Shown: piece after piece, positions 1 to 6,090 of the stretch
Position numbering within the stretch: position 1 is the stretch's first letter
Layout: each line of letters opens with the position of its first letter
From: JBDKJS01 sp039806065
Lineage (GTDB): Bacteria; Bacteroidota; Bacteroidia; AKYH767-A; 2013-40CM-41-45
Assembly (NCBI GenBank): GCA_039806065.1
Contig: JBDKJS010000069.1
Span: 1 to 6,618 of the forward strand
DNA: 6,618 nucleotides
Direction: 5' to 3'
Made by a program: the position numbers and the translations under genes
Notes under the pieces: generated by a model
Told to the model about the DNA's origin: nothing
Databases searched by the model: none
The model's input: the letters and a program-made list of their open reading frames with translations, nothing else

Positions 1-1097
1 TAATTTGTTGCACAGGTTCCGCTGCTATTGGCAGCATTGGGTGTAGGATTGGCAATATAACACCACTGGGCATTGGCATCACCACTGCGTGCATAAGCAT
101 GATCAAAATCCATACTACCAAAAGTGACTTGATCAATCAAACTACTTGAAGCATTAAAAAGGTATAAACTTTCACCGGTTGATTTTAGCTTAAAGCCTGC
201 TGTACAAAATACTGGGCTTGGATAGCGCGCACTGATAAATGCAAGCGGAGCTGGAAACATAGGCGGTCCAGTTTTGGCTACTTTAAAACATAGCCATGCA
301 AATGAAGTTAGATCACCCTCTGTGGCACTGGCATTGTGCACTTCATATGCCAGCACATTAGTACCCGGTTTTAATAATGACTTAATATATTGTGATTGAA
401 ATTCTAACCAGTCAAACTCTTTATACCGGTATCTGTTCGCCTCATGACTTCCCATAGAAACAGCATTCCAAACAGGTCTAGTAGCCGCATTGCCACTCAT
501 ATAGTTTCTCGACAATTCTACTCCGTTAAGGTAAATGGCATAACCATCATCATAATCCAAGGTTAACAAAGCTCCTAAAATTCGGCTAGTGTCTGTGATG
601 GTAAATGTTTTTCTTAAATATACACTAATACAAGTACTTACCGTGGTTGCATCATCGCCATCACCCCAACCCACACTTAAATTACCACTGTTCCATGCTG
701 CATCATTAAAGCTTAGATTTCTCCAATTCGTATCAGGGGGGGCAGTAGTGTTGGCTCTATATTTCCAATTTTCTTCGCTCATCACTGCCATCTCCCAACT
801 GTAAGTCAAATCTTTTGACTCCTCATCATCACAAAATAAAATGGTACGTTCACCGGCACCTAAATTAAGCGATGGAAAAATAAACTTGTTAGGTTCTGTG
901 AGCTTATCGCTTACCTTATAATTCTGAAGGTTTACAGCGCTGCCCCCTGCATTATAAATTTCAATCCAATCTTTATATTCACCATAACCATTTGGATAGG
1001 TAAAAACATTGGCAGGTTGAACTTCATTAAATATAATTTGCGCAGGTGCATTAATACTTTGCAACGCAATAAATAAGAGTAAAAAGTAAAATCGCAT
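1..1097 (-). CDS. Secreted lamin-tail-domain (LTD) multidomain protein, C-terminus cut by window edge
   Basis: This frame is open from an ATG at 1095-1097 to the left edge, giving 365 codons with no stop, so the C-terminus is missing. It begins with a short signal peptide (MRFYFLLLFIALQSINA, cleavage near residue 20). Residues 21-95 look like a lamin-tail domain: IIFNEVQPAN at the start, DWIEIYNAG at 43-51, then V-N-L and a G-A-G-E turn. Residues about 122-275 look like a beta-sandwich or galactose-binding-like module, with W-x-x-x-x-F-N-D-A-A-W, GWGDGDD and DYDDGYAIYLNGVEL. Residues about 287-358 resemble a second LTD (LKSTGESLYLFN, then VTFGS, then NPTPNAAN). In Bacteroidota this order is common in exported cell-surface proteins that carry CotH-like or other domains and a T9SS tail further on. 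That remainder is inferred, as it lies outside the window. No Shine-Dalgarno motif is visible. The exact function is unknown. Confidence 0.88.
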   Translation of the reverse strand, partial: MRFYFLLLFIALQSINAPAQIIFNEVQPANVFTYPNGYGEYKDWIEIYNAGGSAVNLQNYKVSDKLTEPNKFIFPSLNLGAGERTILFCDDEESKDLTYSWEMAVMSEENWKYRANTTAPPDTNWRNLSFNDAAWNSGNLSVGWGDGDDATTVSTCISVYLRKTFTITDTSRILGALLTLDYDDGYAIYLNGVELSRNYMSGNAATRPVWNAVSMGSHEANRYRYKEFDWLEFQSQYIKSLLKPGTNVLAYEVHNASATEGDLTSFAWLCFKVAKTGPPMFPAPLAFISARYPSPVFCTAGFKLKSTGESLYLFNASSSLIDQVTFGSMDFDHAYARSGDANAQWCYIANPTPNAANSSGTCATN

Positions 1098-1143
1098 CAA
1101 AAGGGTGTTATGAATATTATATTATACCTTTTGCCATCATTCA

Positions 1144-1200
1144 CTGTTAATTAACAAAAGATATAAACCTTACAAAATTAACAGAAAACCAATTTTGTAA
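1144..1200. repeat. Nested inverted repeats in the LTD gene upstream region
   Basis: Several AT-rich inverted repeats overlap here. There is a perfect 12-base palindrome TGTTAATTAACA at 1145-1156. A perfect 10-bp inverted repeat, TTACAAAATT (1170-1179) and AATTTTGTAA (1191-1200), has an 11-base spacer. A 9-bp repeat, CTGTTAATT (1144-1152) and AATTAACAG (1176-1184), also links the two. The region lies upstream of the LTD gene and downstream of the DUF4294 gene, both on the minus strand. It could be an operator region, a processed 3' end, or chance in AT-rich DNA. Confidence 0.5.
1173..1180 (-). promoter_or_regulatory. Possible Bacteroidota -7 box for the LTD gene
   Basis: Read on the minus strand this is TAATTTTG, an exact match to the Bacteroidota -7 consensus TAnnTTTG, about 75 bases before the LTD start codon. 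No convincing TTG-type -33 element lies 19-21 bases upstream, and the box sits inside an inverted repeat, so the match may be chance. Confidence 0.25.
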
Positions 1201-1231
1201 CCCCGTATTTATGCCAACGAACGATTAGATT

Positions 1232-1252
1232 GGGTAAAAACAAGTTTTACCC
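1232..1252 (-). terminator. Hairpin behind the cinA-DUF4294 unit, possible terminator
   Basis: GGGTAAAA (1232-1239) and TTTTACCC (1245-1252) form a perfect 8-bp stem with a 5-base loop. It starts 15 bases after the stop codon of the minus-strand DUF4294 gene. On that strand the stem is followed by AATCTAATCG rather than a run of T, so an intrinsic terminator is only moderately supported. It could instead be a 3'-end stabilising hairpin. Confidence 0.4.
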
Positions 1253-1267
1253 TGATTAGGGCAGCTT

Positions 1268-1840
1268 TTACTGCAGCTCGCCTCTTTCTATTTGTTGAAC
1301 TATGCTTTCTATGACCTGATCTTTACCAGTGGGTTCGTAGGGTTCTTTCAAGTCATGGCCCCACAGCTTGGCTGCACTTTGCCAAAAAAATGCACTCAAC
1401 CCTCCCTGCATATTTTGTACCAAGTGGTAAGCCGTTTGACCAGTTTCTCTTTGTAATAATTTCATGAGCACTTTGCCCTGGTTTACACTTAATTTTTTCA
1501 TTTGCGACTCAAAATCTTCCTTCAGTCTGGCTTCAAATTCTTTTTGATATTTTTTTCGCTCTCTGTTGGTAGGGAGTGATTGTACATGATCGTTCATTTC
1601 TCGTAATTTTACCTTTGCCAACCTTGCATAAGGATATACTTTGAGTACATTAAACCTCAGTCGGTAATACTCCTGTTCACTCATGGCACTTCCAAATTCG
1701 CTTATGTTAGCAGGCGGCAACGAGGCTACAAAAATCGTATCGTCTCCTTCTACAATGATGGGGAGCAAGCGTCCTTGTTGTTCTTGTGCGGTTGCCCATT
1801 GAATACTTACAATCGACAACCAAAAAATCCAATTTCTCAT
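1268..1840 (-). CDS. DUF4294 family secreted protein
   Basis: This is a 190-residue protein with an N-terminal signal peptide (MRNWIFWLSIVSIQWATA, cleavage near residue 18-19), so it is probably periplasmic or envelope-associated. The conserved part matches the Bacteroidota-restricted DUF4294 family as I know it. It has YYRLRFNVLKVYPYARLAK at 58-76, a highly charged helix with RERKKYQKEF at 93-102, QGKVLMKLLQRETGQT at 121-136, and GGLSAFFWQSAAKLWGHDLK at 146-165 with PYEP after it. The long charged helices suggest an all-helical fold. No catalytic motif is evident and the family has no established function. The start ATG directly begins the signal peptide. It lies 53 bases downstream of cinA on the same strand, so the two are probably co-transcribed. 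Confidence 0.87.
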   Translation of the reverse strand: MRNWIFWLSIVSIQWATAQEQQGRLLPIIVEGDDTIFVASLPPANISEFGSAMSEQEYYRLRFNVLKVYPYARLAKVKLREMNDHVQSLPTNRERKKYQKEFEARLKEDFESQMKKLSVNQGKVLMKLLQRETGQTAYHLVQNMQGGLSAFFWQSAAKLWGHDLKEPYEPTGKDQVIESIVQQIERGELQ

Positions 1841-1893
1841 AATAATTTATTCTGATGCAATACTTATGCCAACCATTAATTCGCCCTATGAAA

Positions 1894-3141
1894 TCAGCTG
1901 TTTTGTAACAACAACTTTCGCAAATGGCTGAAAGCATACAAGGCAGTTTCTATGATAACACGCTCACGATGGCTACCCAACTTTAAATGAAATACATCTA
2001 TTTTTTCTTTAATTGCAATGGCTAAGTAAACAGTGCCTATTGGTTTTTCTTCGCTTCCTCCACTTGGGCCTGCTATACCTGTGGTGGCGATGGCTATATC
2101 CGATCCAAAAAATTTTTGAGCCCCTTTGACCATCTGTTTGGCTGTTTGCTCACTCACCGCTCCATGCTGCTTTATTGTTTCAGCGCTTACTTCCAGCTGC
2201 GCTATTTTTATTTCATTGCTATAGGGCACCAATGATCCTTTAAAGAATGCCGATGCCCCCGGTACTGCTGTAATACGATGGCTAATGTAGCCCCCTGTGC
2301 AACTTTCAGCAACTGACAATGAAAGATTTTTAGATGCTATTAATTCCGCTATCAGAACTTCTAGCGTATCCTCATCATATCCAAATACATGATCACTGAT
2401 GATGGGTAAAACTTGATTTTGTAGTGTATTAATTTCTTGCTTCAGCGCTGCTTCATTTGCTCCTTTCCCGGTCAATCTTAAGCGCACCATTCCCGGTTGT
2501 GGTAGGTAGGCTAACTTAATATGGCTTGGCAAATTATGCTCCCATTCGCTGATCATCTCTGATAGATAACTTTCACCAATGCCTTGTGTCCAAATAGTAC
2601 GATGCACAATTGATGGCAATGAAAATCTATTGACCAACATAGGCAATACCCCATCATGCATGATGGCTTTCATCTCATAGGGCACCCCTGGCATACTCAC
2701 ATACACCACACCTTCTTTTTCAAACCACATTCCTGGTGCGGTTCCTTTTGCATTCTGTATTACACTGCACTTTTCAGGCACTTCTGCTTGCTTTCTATTA
2801 ATGGCACTCACCGTTTTGCCTCTTTGCAAAAATATTTTTTCAATATTGATAAATGCCTGCTCATCAAAACGAAGGTTGCTCTTGAAATATTTACATAGGG
2901 CATATTTAGTGATATCATCCTTAGTAGGCCCAAGCCCCCCGGTGATGAGCACAATAGATGCCCTTTTGGCAGCATCGCTTAATGCGGTTAGTATGGCGCT
3001 TTCATCATCGCTAATACTGGTTATTTGCTTCACCGTGATACCTATAGCATTTAACTTTTGGCCCATCCAAGCGCTGTTGGTATCTATTACTTGGCCTATC
3101 AATAATTCATCACCAATGGTTATAATTTCAGCGTAAGTCAT
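1894..3141 (-). CDS. cinA: CinA family protein: nicotinamide-nucleotide amidase / ADP-ribose pyrophosphatase-type
   Basis: This is a full-length two-domain CinA of 415 residues, the usual size. Residues 1-170 form the MoaB/Mog-like (COG1058) domain, with ITIGDELL at 7-14, ITGGLGPTKDD at 66-76 and SMPGVPYEM at 149-157. A middle linker domain follows to about 250. Residues about 255-412 are the CinA C-terminal (PncC-like) domain, with VAESCTGG at 277-284, GAVSEQTA at 327-334, TTGIAGPSGG at 353-362 and KPIGTVY at 366-372. In characterised homologues the C-terminal domain deamidates NMN to nicotinate mononucleotide in pyridine-nucleotide salvage, and the N-terminal domain has been reported to hydrolyse ADP-ribose. 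Both motif sets look intact. The competence and damage-inducible name is historical and nothing here supports that role. The protein should be cytoplasmic. It is the first gene of a probable two-gene unit with the DUF4294 gene and is divergent from the sigma factor gene. Confidence 0.95.
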   Translation of the reverse strand: MTYAEIITIGDELLIGQVIDTNSAWMGQKLNAIGITVKQITSISDDESAILTALSDAAKRASIVLITGGLGPTKDDITKYALCKYFKSNLRFDEQAFINIEKIFLQRGKTVSAINRKQAEVPEKCSVIQNAKGTAPGMWFEKEGVVYVSMPGVPYEMKAIMHDGVLPMLVNRFSLPSIVHRTIWTQGIGESYLSEMISEWEHNLPSHIKLAYLPQPGMVRLRLTGKGANEAALKQEINTLQNQVLPIISDHVFGYDEDTLEVLIAELIASKNLSLSVAESCTGGYISHRITAVPGASAFFKGSLVPYSNEIKIAQLEVSAETIKQHGAVSEQTAKQMVKGAQKFFGSDIAIATTGIAGPSGGSEEKPIGTVYLAIAIKEKIDVFHLKLGSHRERVIIETALYAFSHLRKLLLQNS

Positions 3142-3155
3142 TTTGTCAAAATTTT

Positions 3156-3171
3156 TAATCGCGCACGATTA
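3156..3171. promoter_or_regulatory. Near-palindrome in the 41-base cinA/sigma divergent spacer, candidate operator
   Basis: TAATCG (3156-3161) and CGATTA (3166-3171) form 6-bp inverted arms around CGCA, giving a 16-base near-palindrome in the middle of the short divergent spacer. Its CG-rich core stands out from the AT-rich surroundings. The position suits a protein-binding site acting on one or both genes, but no regulator is identified and no exact TAnnTTTG box is visible in the spacer. Confidence 0.35.
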
Positions 3172-3182
3172 TTGTTTATTCA

Positions 3183-3821
3183 ATGCAAATATTAACAAAT
3201 AAAATAAGTTTTAGCATGCCACGTCCTAAAAAAAGTATGCAAGCCGTTTTAATAGCTCCTGATGAACACTCACCCAATAGGATTCAATTGGTGGAATCAT
3301 TCAAACATTATAAACAACGATTGGGCAACTTCATTGCGCAGCGTGTGGCTAATAGAAGTGATGCTGAAGATTTATTGCAGGATGTTTTTTTAGAACTCTC
3401 GAGGGCCACAAATATGCAAGTGCCCATCCAAAGTGTGCCGGCATGGCTCTACCGTGTTACCCGAAATAAAATTACAGATTTATACAGGAAGAAAAAAACC
3501 GCATTAATGGATAGCATGGTCATCCAACATGCCGATGATGATGAACCCCTCCTTCTTGCTGATTTAATAAAGGGCGATGATGGTCCAAAAAATTCTTTCG
3601 ATAGAACAGTAATTATGGAGGCTATCGAAAAAGCTCTTGCAGAATTGCCTCGCGATCAACGCGAAGTTTTTTTAATGCACGAAGTGGAAGAAATGAGTTT
3701 TAATGACATATCAGCTGTTACAGGCATTGGCATCAATACTCTTCTTAGTCGTAAAAGATATGCAGTGCTTTACCTTCGATCTCGACTCCAACATATCTAT
3801 AACGAAATGATGAATGACTAA
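3183..3821 (+). CDS. ECF-type RNA polymerase sigma factor (sigma-70 family)
   Basis: This protein directs RNA polymerase to a promoter subset and has only the two sigma regions typical of group 4 (ECF) factors. Sigma region 2 spans about residues 40-105. It includes DAEDLLQDVFLELSR at 60-74 (core polymerase binding) and AWLYRVTRNKITDLYRKKK at 87-105 (-10 recognition). An acidic linker follows at 117-140 with DDDEP and GDDGP. Sigma region 4 spans about 145-205, with ALAELPRDQREVFLMHEVEE at 151-170, then a helix-turn-helix in SFNDISAVTGIGINTLLSRK. Three in-frame ATGs are possible starts, at 3183, 3216 and 3237, all before the conserved part. The longest is given, but 3216 is equally plausible and would leave more room for a promoter. 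The gene for a small membrane protein follows after 11 bases, as expected for a sigma factor with a membrane partner. Its regulon cannot be read from the sequence. Confidence 0.92.
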   Translation: MQILTNKISFSMPRPKKSMQAVLIAPDEHSPNRIQLVESFKHYKQRLGNFIAQRVANRSDAEDLLQDVFLELSRATNMQVPIQSVPAWLYRVTRNKITDLYRKKKTALMDSMVIQHADDDEPLLLADLIKGDDGPKNSFDRTVIMEAIEKALAELPRDQREVFLMHEVEEMSFNDISAVTGIGINTLLSRKRYAVLYLRSRLQHIYNEMMND

Positions 3822-3832
3822 GCCTCCTTATC

Positions 3833-4174
3833 ATGATTAGAATTTGTGCAATTAAAATGGTGGTATTCTTTGTACTCTGCACGGCCCTTGCACTACCAGT
3901 GCAGTGGCTATGGAATAATATTTTAATTCGAGCAGTGGACTGGGCCAATACCATTACCTACCTCCATGCAGTAGGATTAATTTTGTTATTTAGAATATTA
4001 TTTTTAAATCATAACCACCTTAAGCCATCTACTGACTATTGGCAATATAAAAAATGGAATAAATTTAAATCCAAAATTTGTGACCAAAAAGAATTCGACA
4101 CCCATTTTCAGGATTTAAAAAAACAATATTGCAAAAAAAATATTACCGATCAGCTGCCTAACCAACGCAATTAA
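3833..4174 (+). CDS. Small two-helix membrane protein downstream of the ECF sigma factor, possible sigma modulator
   Basis: This is a 113-residue protein with two predicted membrane segments, about residues 8-27 and 41-58, separated by a short loop. A hydrophilic, basic C-terminal tail follows, rich in Lys, Gln and aromatics (YWQYKKWNKFK at 69-79). The pattern QWLWNN, then ITYLHAVGLILLFRILF at 41-57, recalls small conserved membrane proteins found behind ECF sigma genes in Bacteroidota (W-L-W-N-W then ITFWQALGLLLLSRILF). That likeness is from memory. No zinc-binding anti-sigma (ZAS) H-x3-C-x2-C motif is present. The 11-base gap suggests co-transcription and translation with the sigma factor. 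A role as anti-sigma factor or membrane tether is inferred from context only. The start has no Shine-Dalgarno; an internal ATG at 3857 would remove most of the first helix's lead-in. The 3' end overlaps the convergent gene by four bases. Confidence 0.75.
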   Translation: MIRICAIKMVVFFVLCTALALPVQWLWNNILIRAVDWANTITYLHAVGLILLFRILFLNHNHLKPSTDYWQYKKWNKFKSKICDQKEFDTHFQDLKKQYCKKNITDQLPNQRN

Positions 4175-4530
4175 TATTGTCCGGTAGATAGCAGCACCAA
4201 TGTACATGCGGTCACAGTTGCTATACCTGCCTGCCCTAGCTTTTGTACAAAAAAATCATTTTCAGTGCCAGGATTAAAGATAACCCGCTTGGGTTTCAGT
4301 GAAAGTATGTAGTCATAATAATGCTCTTGCATGCCAGCATTCAAGTATAACGTAACCGAATCAACATCCTTATCAAGCGGCCTACTTTGATCAAAATGCA
4401 CCCCATCCACTTCGCCAGCACGCATTCCTATCCCTATCACCTCATGACCATGCGCCACTAAACTCCTTATAGCCTTGTAAGCATAGCGTTCAGGTTTTGT
4501 AGATGCCCCTATCACCAAGGTTTTTTTCAT
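4171..4530 (-). CDS. CoA-binding domain protein (YccU-like, CoA_binding_2 family)
   Basis: This single-domain Rossmann-fold protein of 119 residues matches the usual length of small CoA-binding proteins. The first strand and nucleotide loop are LVIGASTKPERYAYKA at 5-20, followed by SLVAHGHEVIGIG at 23-35, the typical second strand. Later hallmarks are VDSVTLYLN at 56-64, RVIFNPGTEN at 82-91 (the conserved N-P-G-x-E-N segment) and ACTLVLLSTGQY at the end. Family members bind CoA or a similar nucleotide in the cytoplasm, and their physiological roles are mostly unknown. The gene lies 31 bases downstream of the MFS transporter gene on the same strand, so one transcript is likely. Its stop codon shares TTAA with the stop of the oppositely oriented small membrane protein gene. 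Confidence 0.9.
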   Translation of the reverse strand: MKKTLVIGASTKPERYAYKAIRSLVAHGHEVIGIGMRAGEVDGVHFDQSRPLDKDVDSVTLYLNAGMQEHYYDYILSLKPKRVIFNPGTENDFFVQKLGQAGIATVTACTLVLLSTGQY

Positions 4531-4550
4531 AACAACTTTATTTTCTAATT

Positions 4551-4562
4551 ATACAATTGTAT
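4551..4562. repeat. 12-base perfect palindrome between the MFS and CoA-binding genes
   Basis: ATACAATTGTAT reads the same on both strands and fills part of the 31-base spacer, touching the last base of the MFS stop codon. It is too AT-rich and has no loop or T-run to act as a convincing terminator. It could be a binding site for a second start point before the CoA-binding gene, or chance. Confidence 0.3.
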
Positions 4563-5854
4563 TATTCCGTATAGTCCAGGTCCTTACTAAAAGTATCCTT
4601 AATATAGTAAGCCCCTATCAATGCCAATGCAGTACATACACCACCCACTATATAAGCAGCCATCACCTTAGGCTGATCTACCGCCAATAAACTACTAAGG
4701 TACTTATAAGAAATCGTAATGGGAACCACGGCACCTCTTACAAAATTAGGAACCGTATTGGCTACTGTACTTCTTATATTGGTACCAAACTGCTCGCTTG
4801 CCACGGTTACAAACAATGCCCAATAGCCAGTACCACATCCCAATGCAAAGCAAATAAAATAATAACCTTGAGCTGTTGCAGTTATTGGCCATAAATAAAC
4901 CACTGTTAAGAACATTGATAGGATTAAATAAACTAAAATTACCACCCTCCTGTTTTTAAACCATTGACTAAACAACCCACTCAATAAATCACCCACCGAC
5001 AACCCTAAATAAGCATACATAACCGCCTCAGCAGTGGTTACTCCGGTTATCCCCAATTCTCTGGTGAGCCCTGCCCCTAGCGCAATCAAAACTCCTATGA
5101 TAAACCAAATGGGCAACCCTATAAATATGCAACTCATGTACTTTAAAATATTATCCTTCGATTTTAAAATCAATTTAAAACTTCCCTTCAAAACCTGCCG
5201 CGATTGGTGCGCATTTTTAAATAATGCCGATTCATAAGTACCCACTCGCAGCAACAAAAGAGCCAAACCTAAAATACCACCCACCAAGTAAGCCACTTGC
5301 CAGCCCGCTAAATAAGTATGTAAATAAGTATTAACTATTGATGCCATTACCGCTCCCTTACGACCAACCACCGATGCAAATACTGCACCCAAAGCCCCAA
5401 ACGTAACTATGATCATTGTACCCAACCCCCTCCTCTCCTTTTGCATACTCTCCACCACCAGGGTAATGCCAGCACCCAACTCACCCGCCAATCCCAAACC
5501 TGCTATAAAACGCACTGCTGCATAAGTAGGCAAATCTGTCACAAATGCATTCGCCACATTGGCCATTGAATACAGTAAGATCGATCCAAAAAGAACTTTC
5601 ACCCTTCCCTTCTTATCACCTAAAATACCCCACAACACACCCCCAATCAACATACCCATCATCTGACAGTTAAATAAAAATATCTCGTGAGCTTCATAAG
5701 CATCGCCAGCTAACTTCAACAGCTCCAGGCTCTCCTTCTTGATCACATTAAATAAAATTAAATCGTAGATATCTACAAAATATCCCAATGCAGCCACTAT
5801 CACTAACATGTTAAAGGGGTTGGCCGTAGCAACCTTTGGCGATGAAGTCATCAT
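4562..5854 (-). CDS. Major facilitator superfamily (MFS) transporter, substrate unknown
   Basis: This integral inner-membrane secondary transporter has about 12 hydrophobic segments and roughly 430 residues, normal for MFS. Numbering here counts from the TTG at 5867-5869. The first helix includes GYFVDIYDLILFNVI at 29-43, with acidic residues inside the helix. The cytoplasmic loop 2-3 has the signature motif A, GILGDKKGRVKV at 81-92. Helix 4 has RFIAGLGLAGELGAGITLVVE, the R-F-x-x-G-x-G-x-G-G-E type motif of sugar/organic-acid porters. A second-half loop has GDLLSGLFSQWFKNRR at 293-308, equivalent to motif A, and EQFGTNIRSTVANTVPNFVR lies at 359-378. The acidic residues suggest proton coupling, but the substrate cannot be assigned. 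The longest frame starts at TTG (5869). I prefer the tandem ATGs at 5852-5854 and 5849-5851, because ATG is favoured and the lost residues are not conserved. The CoA-binding gene follows after 31 bases. Confidence 0.88.
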   Translation of the reverse strand: MMTSSPKVATANPFNMLVIVAALGYFVDIYDLILFNVIKKESLELLKLAGDAYEAHEIFLFNCQMMGMLIGGVLWGILGDKKGRVKVLFGSILLYSMANVANAFVTDLPTYAAVRFIAGLGLAGELGAGITLVVESMQKERRGLGTMIIVTFGALGAVFASVVGRKGAVMASIVNTYLHTYLAGWQVAYLVGGILGLALLLLRVGTYESALFKNAHQSRQVLKGSFKLILKSKDNILKYMSCIFIGLPIWFIIGVLIALGAGLTRELGITGVTTAEAVMYAYLGLSVGDLLSGLFSQWFKNRRVVILVYLILSMFLTVVYLWPITATAQGYYFICFALGCGTGYWALFVTVASEQFGTNIRSTVANTVPNFVRGAVVPITISYKYLSSLLAVDQPKVMAAYIVGGVCTALALIGAYYIKDTFSKDLDYTE

Positions 5855-5938
5855 AAATTTATGGCTCAATATTAATAAATGATTAGCAACGAATAATTTA
5901 AAAAAACATATAATTTTTCATGAAACTAATTTTTTTTC

Positions 5939-5946
5939 TACTTTCG
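5939..5946 (+). promoter_or_regulatory. Bacteroidota -7 promoter box for tRNA-Ser
   Basis: TACTTTCG matches seven of eight positions, counting the two free ones, of the Bacteroidota sigma-A -7 consensus TAnnTTTG. It ends four bases before the first tRNA base, so transcription would begin at or next to the mature 5' end. The expected TTG-type -33 element is not clear; TTTCATGAAA, a 10-base palindrome at 5916-5925, occupies that position. A run of eight T precedes the box. Confidence 0.6.
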
Positions 5947-5950
5947 CAGC

Positions 5951-6038
5951 GGAGAAATGGCAGAGTGGTCGATTGCGGCAGTCTTGAAAACTGTTGAACC
6001 GCAAGGTTCCGGGGGTTCGAATCCCTCTTTCTCCGCCA
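5951..6038 (+). tRNA. tRNA-Ser (anticodon UGA), CCA encoded
   Basis: This class II tRNA delivers serine to UCA and related UCN codons. The acceptor stem GGAGAAA (5951-5957) pairs perfectly with TTTCTCC (6028-6034), followed by discriminator G and an encoded CCA (6036-6038). The anticodon stem GCAGT/ACTGT encloses the loop CTTGAAA, placing TGA at the anticodon. The long variable arm has GAACC (5996-6000) pairing with GGTTC (6005-6009) around GCAA, which is diagnostic for Ser/Leu/Tyr-type tRNAs. The T arm is GGGGG, loop TTCGAAT, CCCTC with one G-U pair. Discriminator G and the long arm fit serine. The gene stands alone, divergent from the MFS gene, with its own promoter box and terminator. Confidence 0.96.
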
Positions 6039-6053
6039 CTCATATTTTACACT

Positions 6054-6080
6054 ACCCGCCTCGGTGGGTTTTATTTTTTT
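6054..6080 (+). terminator. Intrinsic terminator of tRNA-Ser
   Basis: ACCCGC (6054-6059) pairs with GTGGGT (6064-6069), with one G-U pair, around the 4-base loop CTCG. It is followed by the T-rich tract TTTATTTTTTT through 6080. It starts 16 bases after the tRNA CCA, an ideal location. An overlapping alternative stem, CCGCCT (6056-6061) with AGGCGG (6082-6087), is also possible. Confidence 0.78.
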
Positions 6081-6090
6081 AAGGCGGCAT

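Noticed and set aside
589..804. Plus-strand open frame of 71 codons
   Set aside because: It lies wholly opposite the LTD coding frame, which is open across the full 1-1097 and has recognisable domains; this one has no family features.
1707..1937. Minus-strand frame of 76 codons overlapping the end of cinA and the start of the DUF4294 gene
   Set aside because: It is out of frame with two well-supported genes and its sequence is Arg/Cys-rich shadow translation.
2656..3136. Two plus-strand frames (2656-2898 and 2801-3136)
   Set aside because: Both lie antisense to cinA, whose N-terminal domain motifs (GDELL, GGLGPTKDD) are intact there.
3745..3954. Minus-strand frame of 69 codons
   Set aside because: It is antisense to the end of the sigma factor and the start of the small membrane protein and has no recognisable features.
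4282..4295. AACCC-GCTT-GGGTT hairpin as a terminator for the small membrane protein gene
   Set aside because: The stem is only 5 bp, lies inside the CoA-binding gene and is followed by TCAGTG rather than a run of T.
5034..5237. Plus-strand frame of 67 codons
   Set aside because: It is antisense to the MFS transporter; its apparent composition follows from the opposite strand's codons.
6011..6040. tRNA-Ser 3' end as an integration (att) site
   Set aside because: tRNA 3' ends are common integration targets, but I see no second copy of the T-arm/acceptor sequence and no integrase or other mobile gene in the window.
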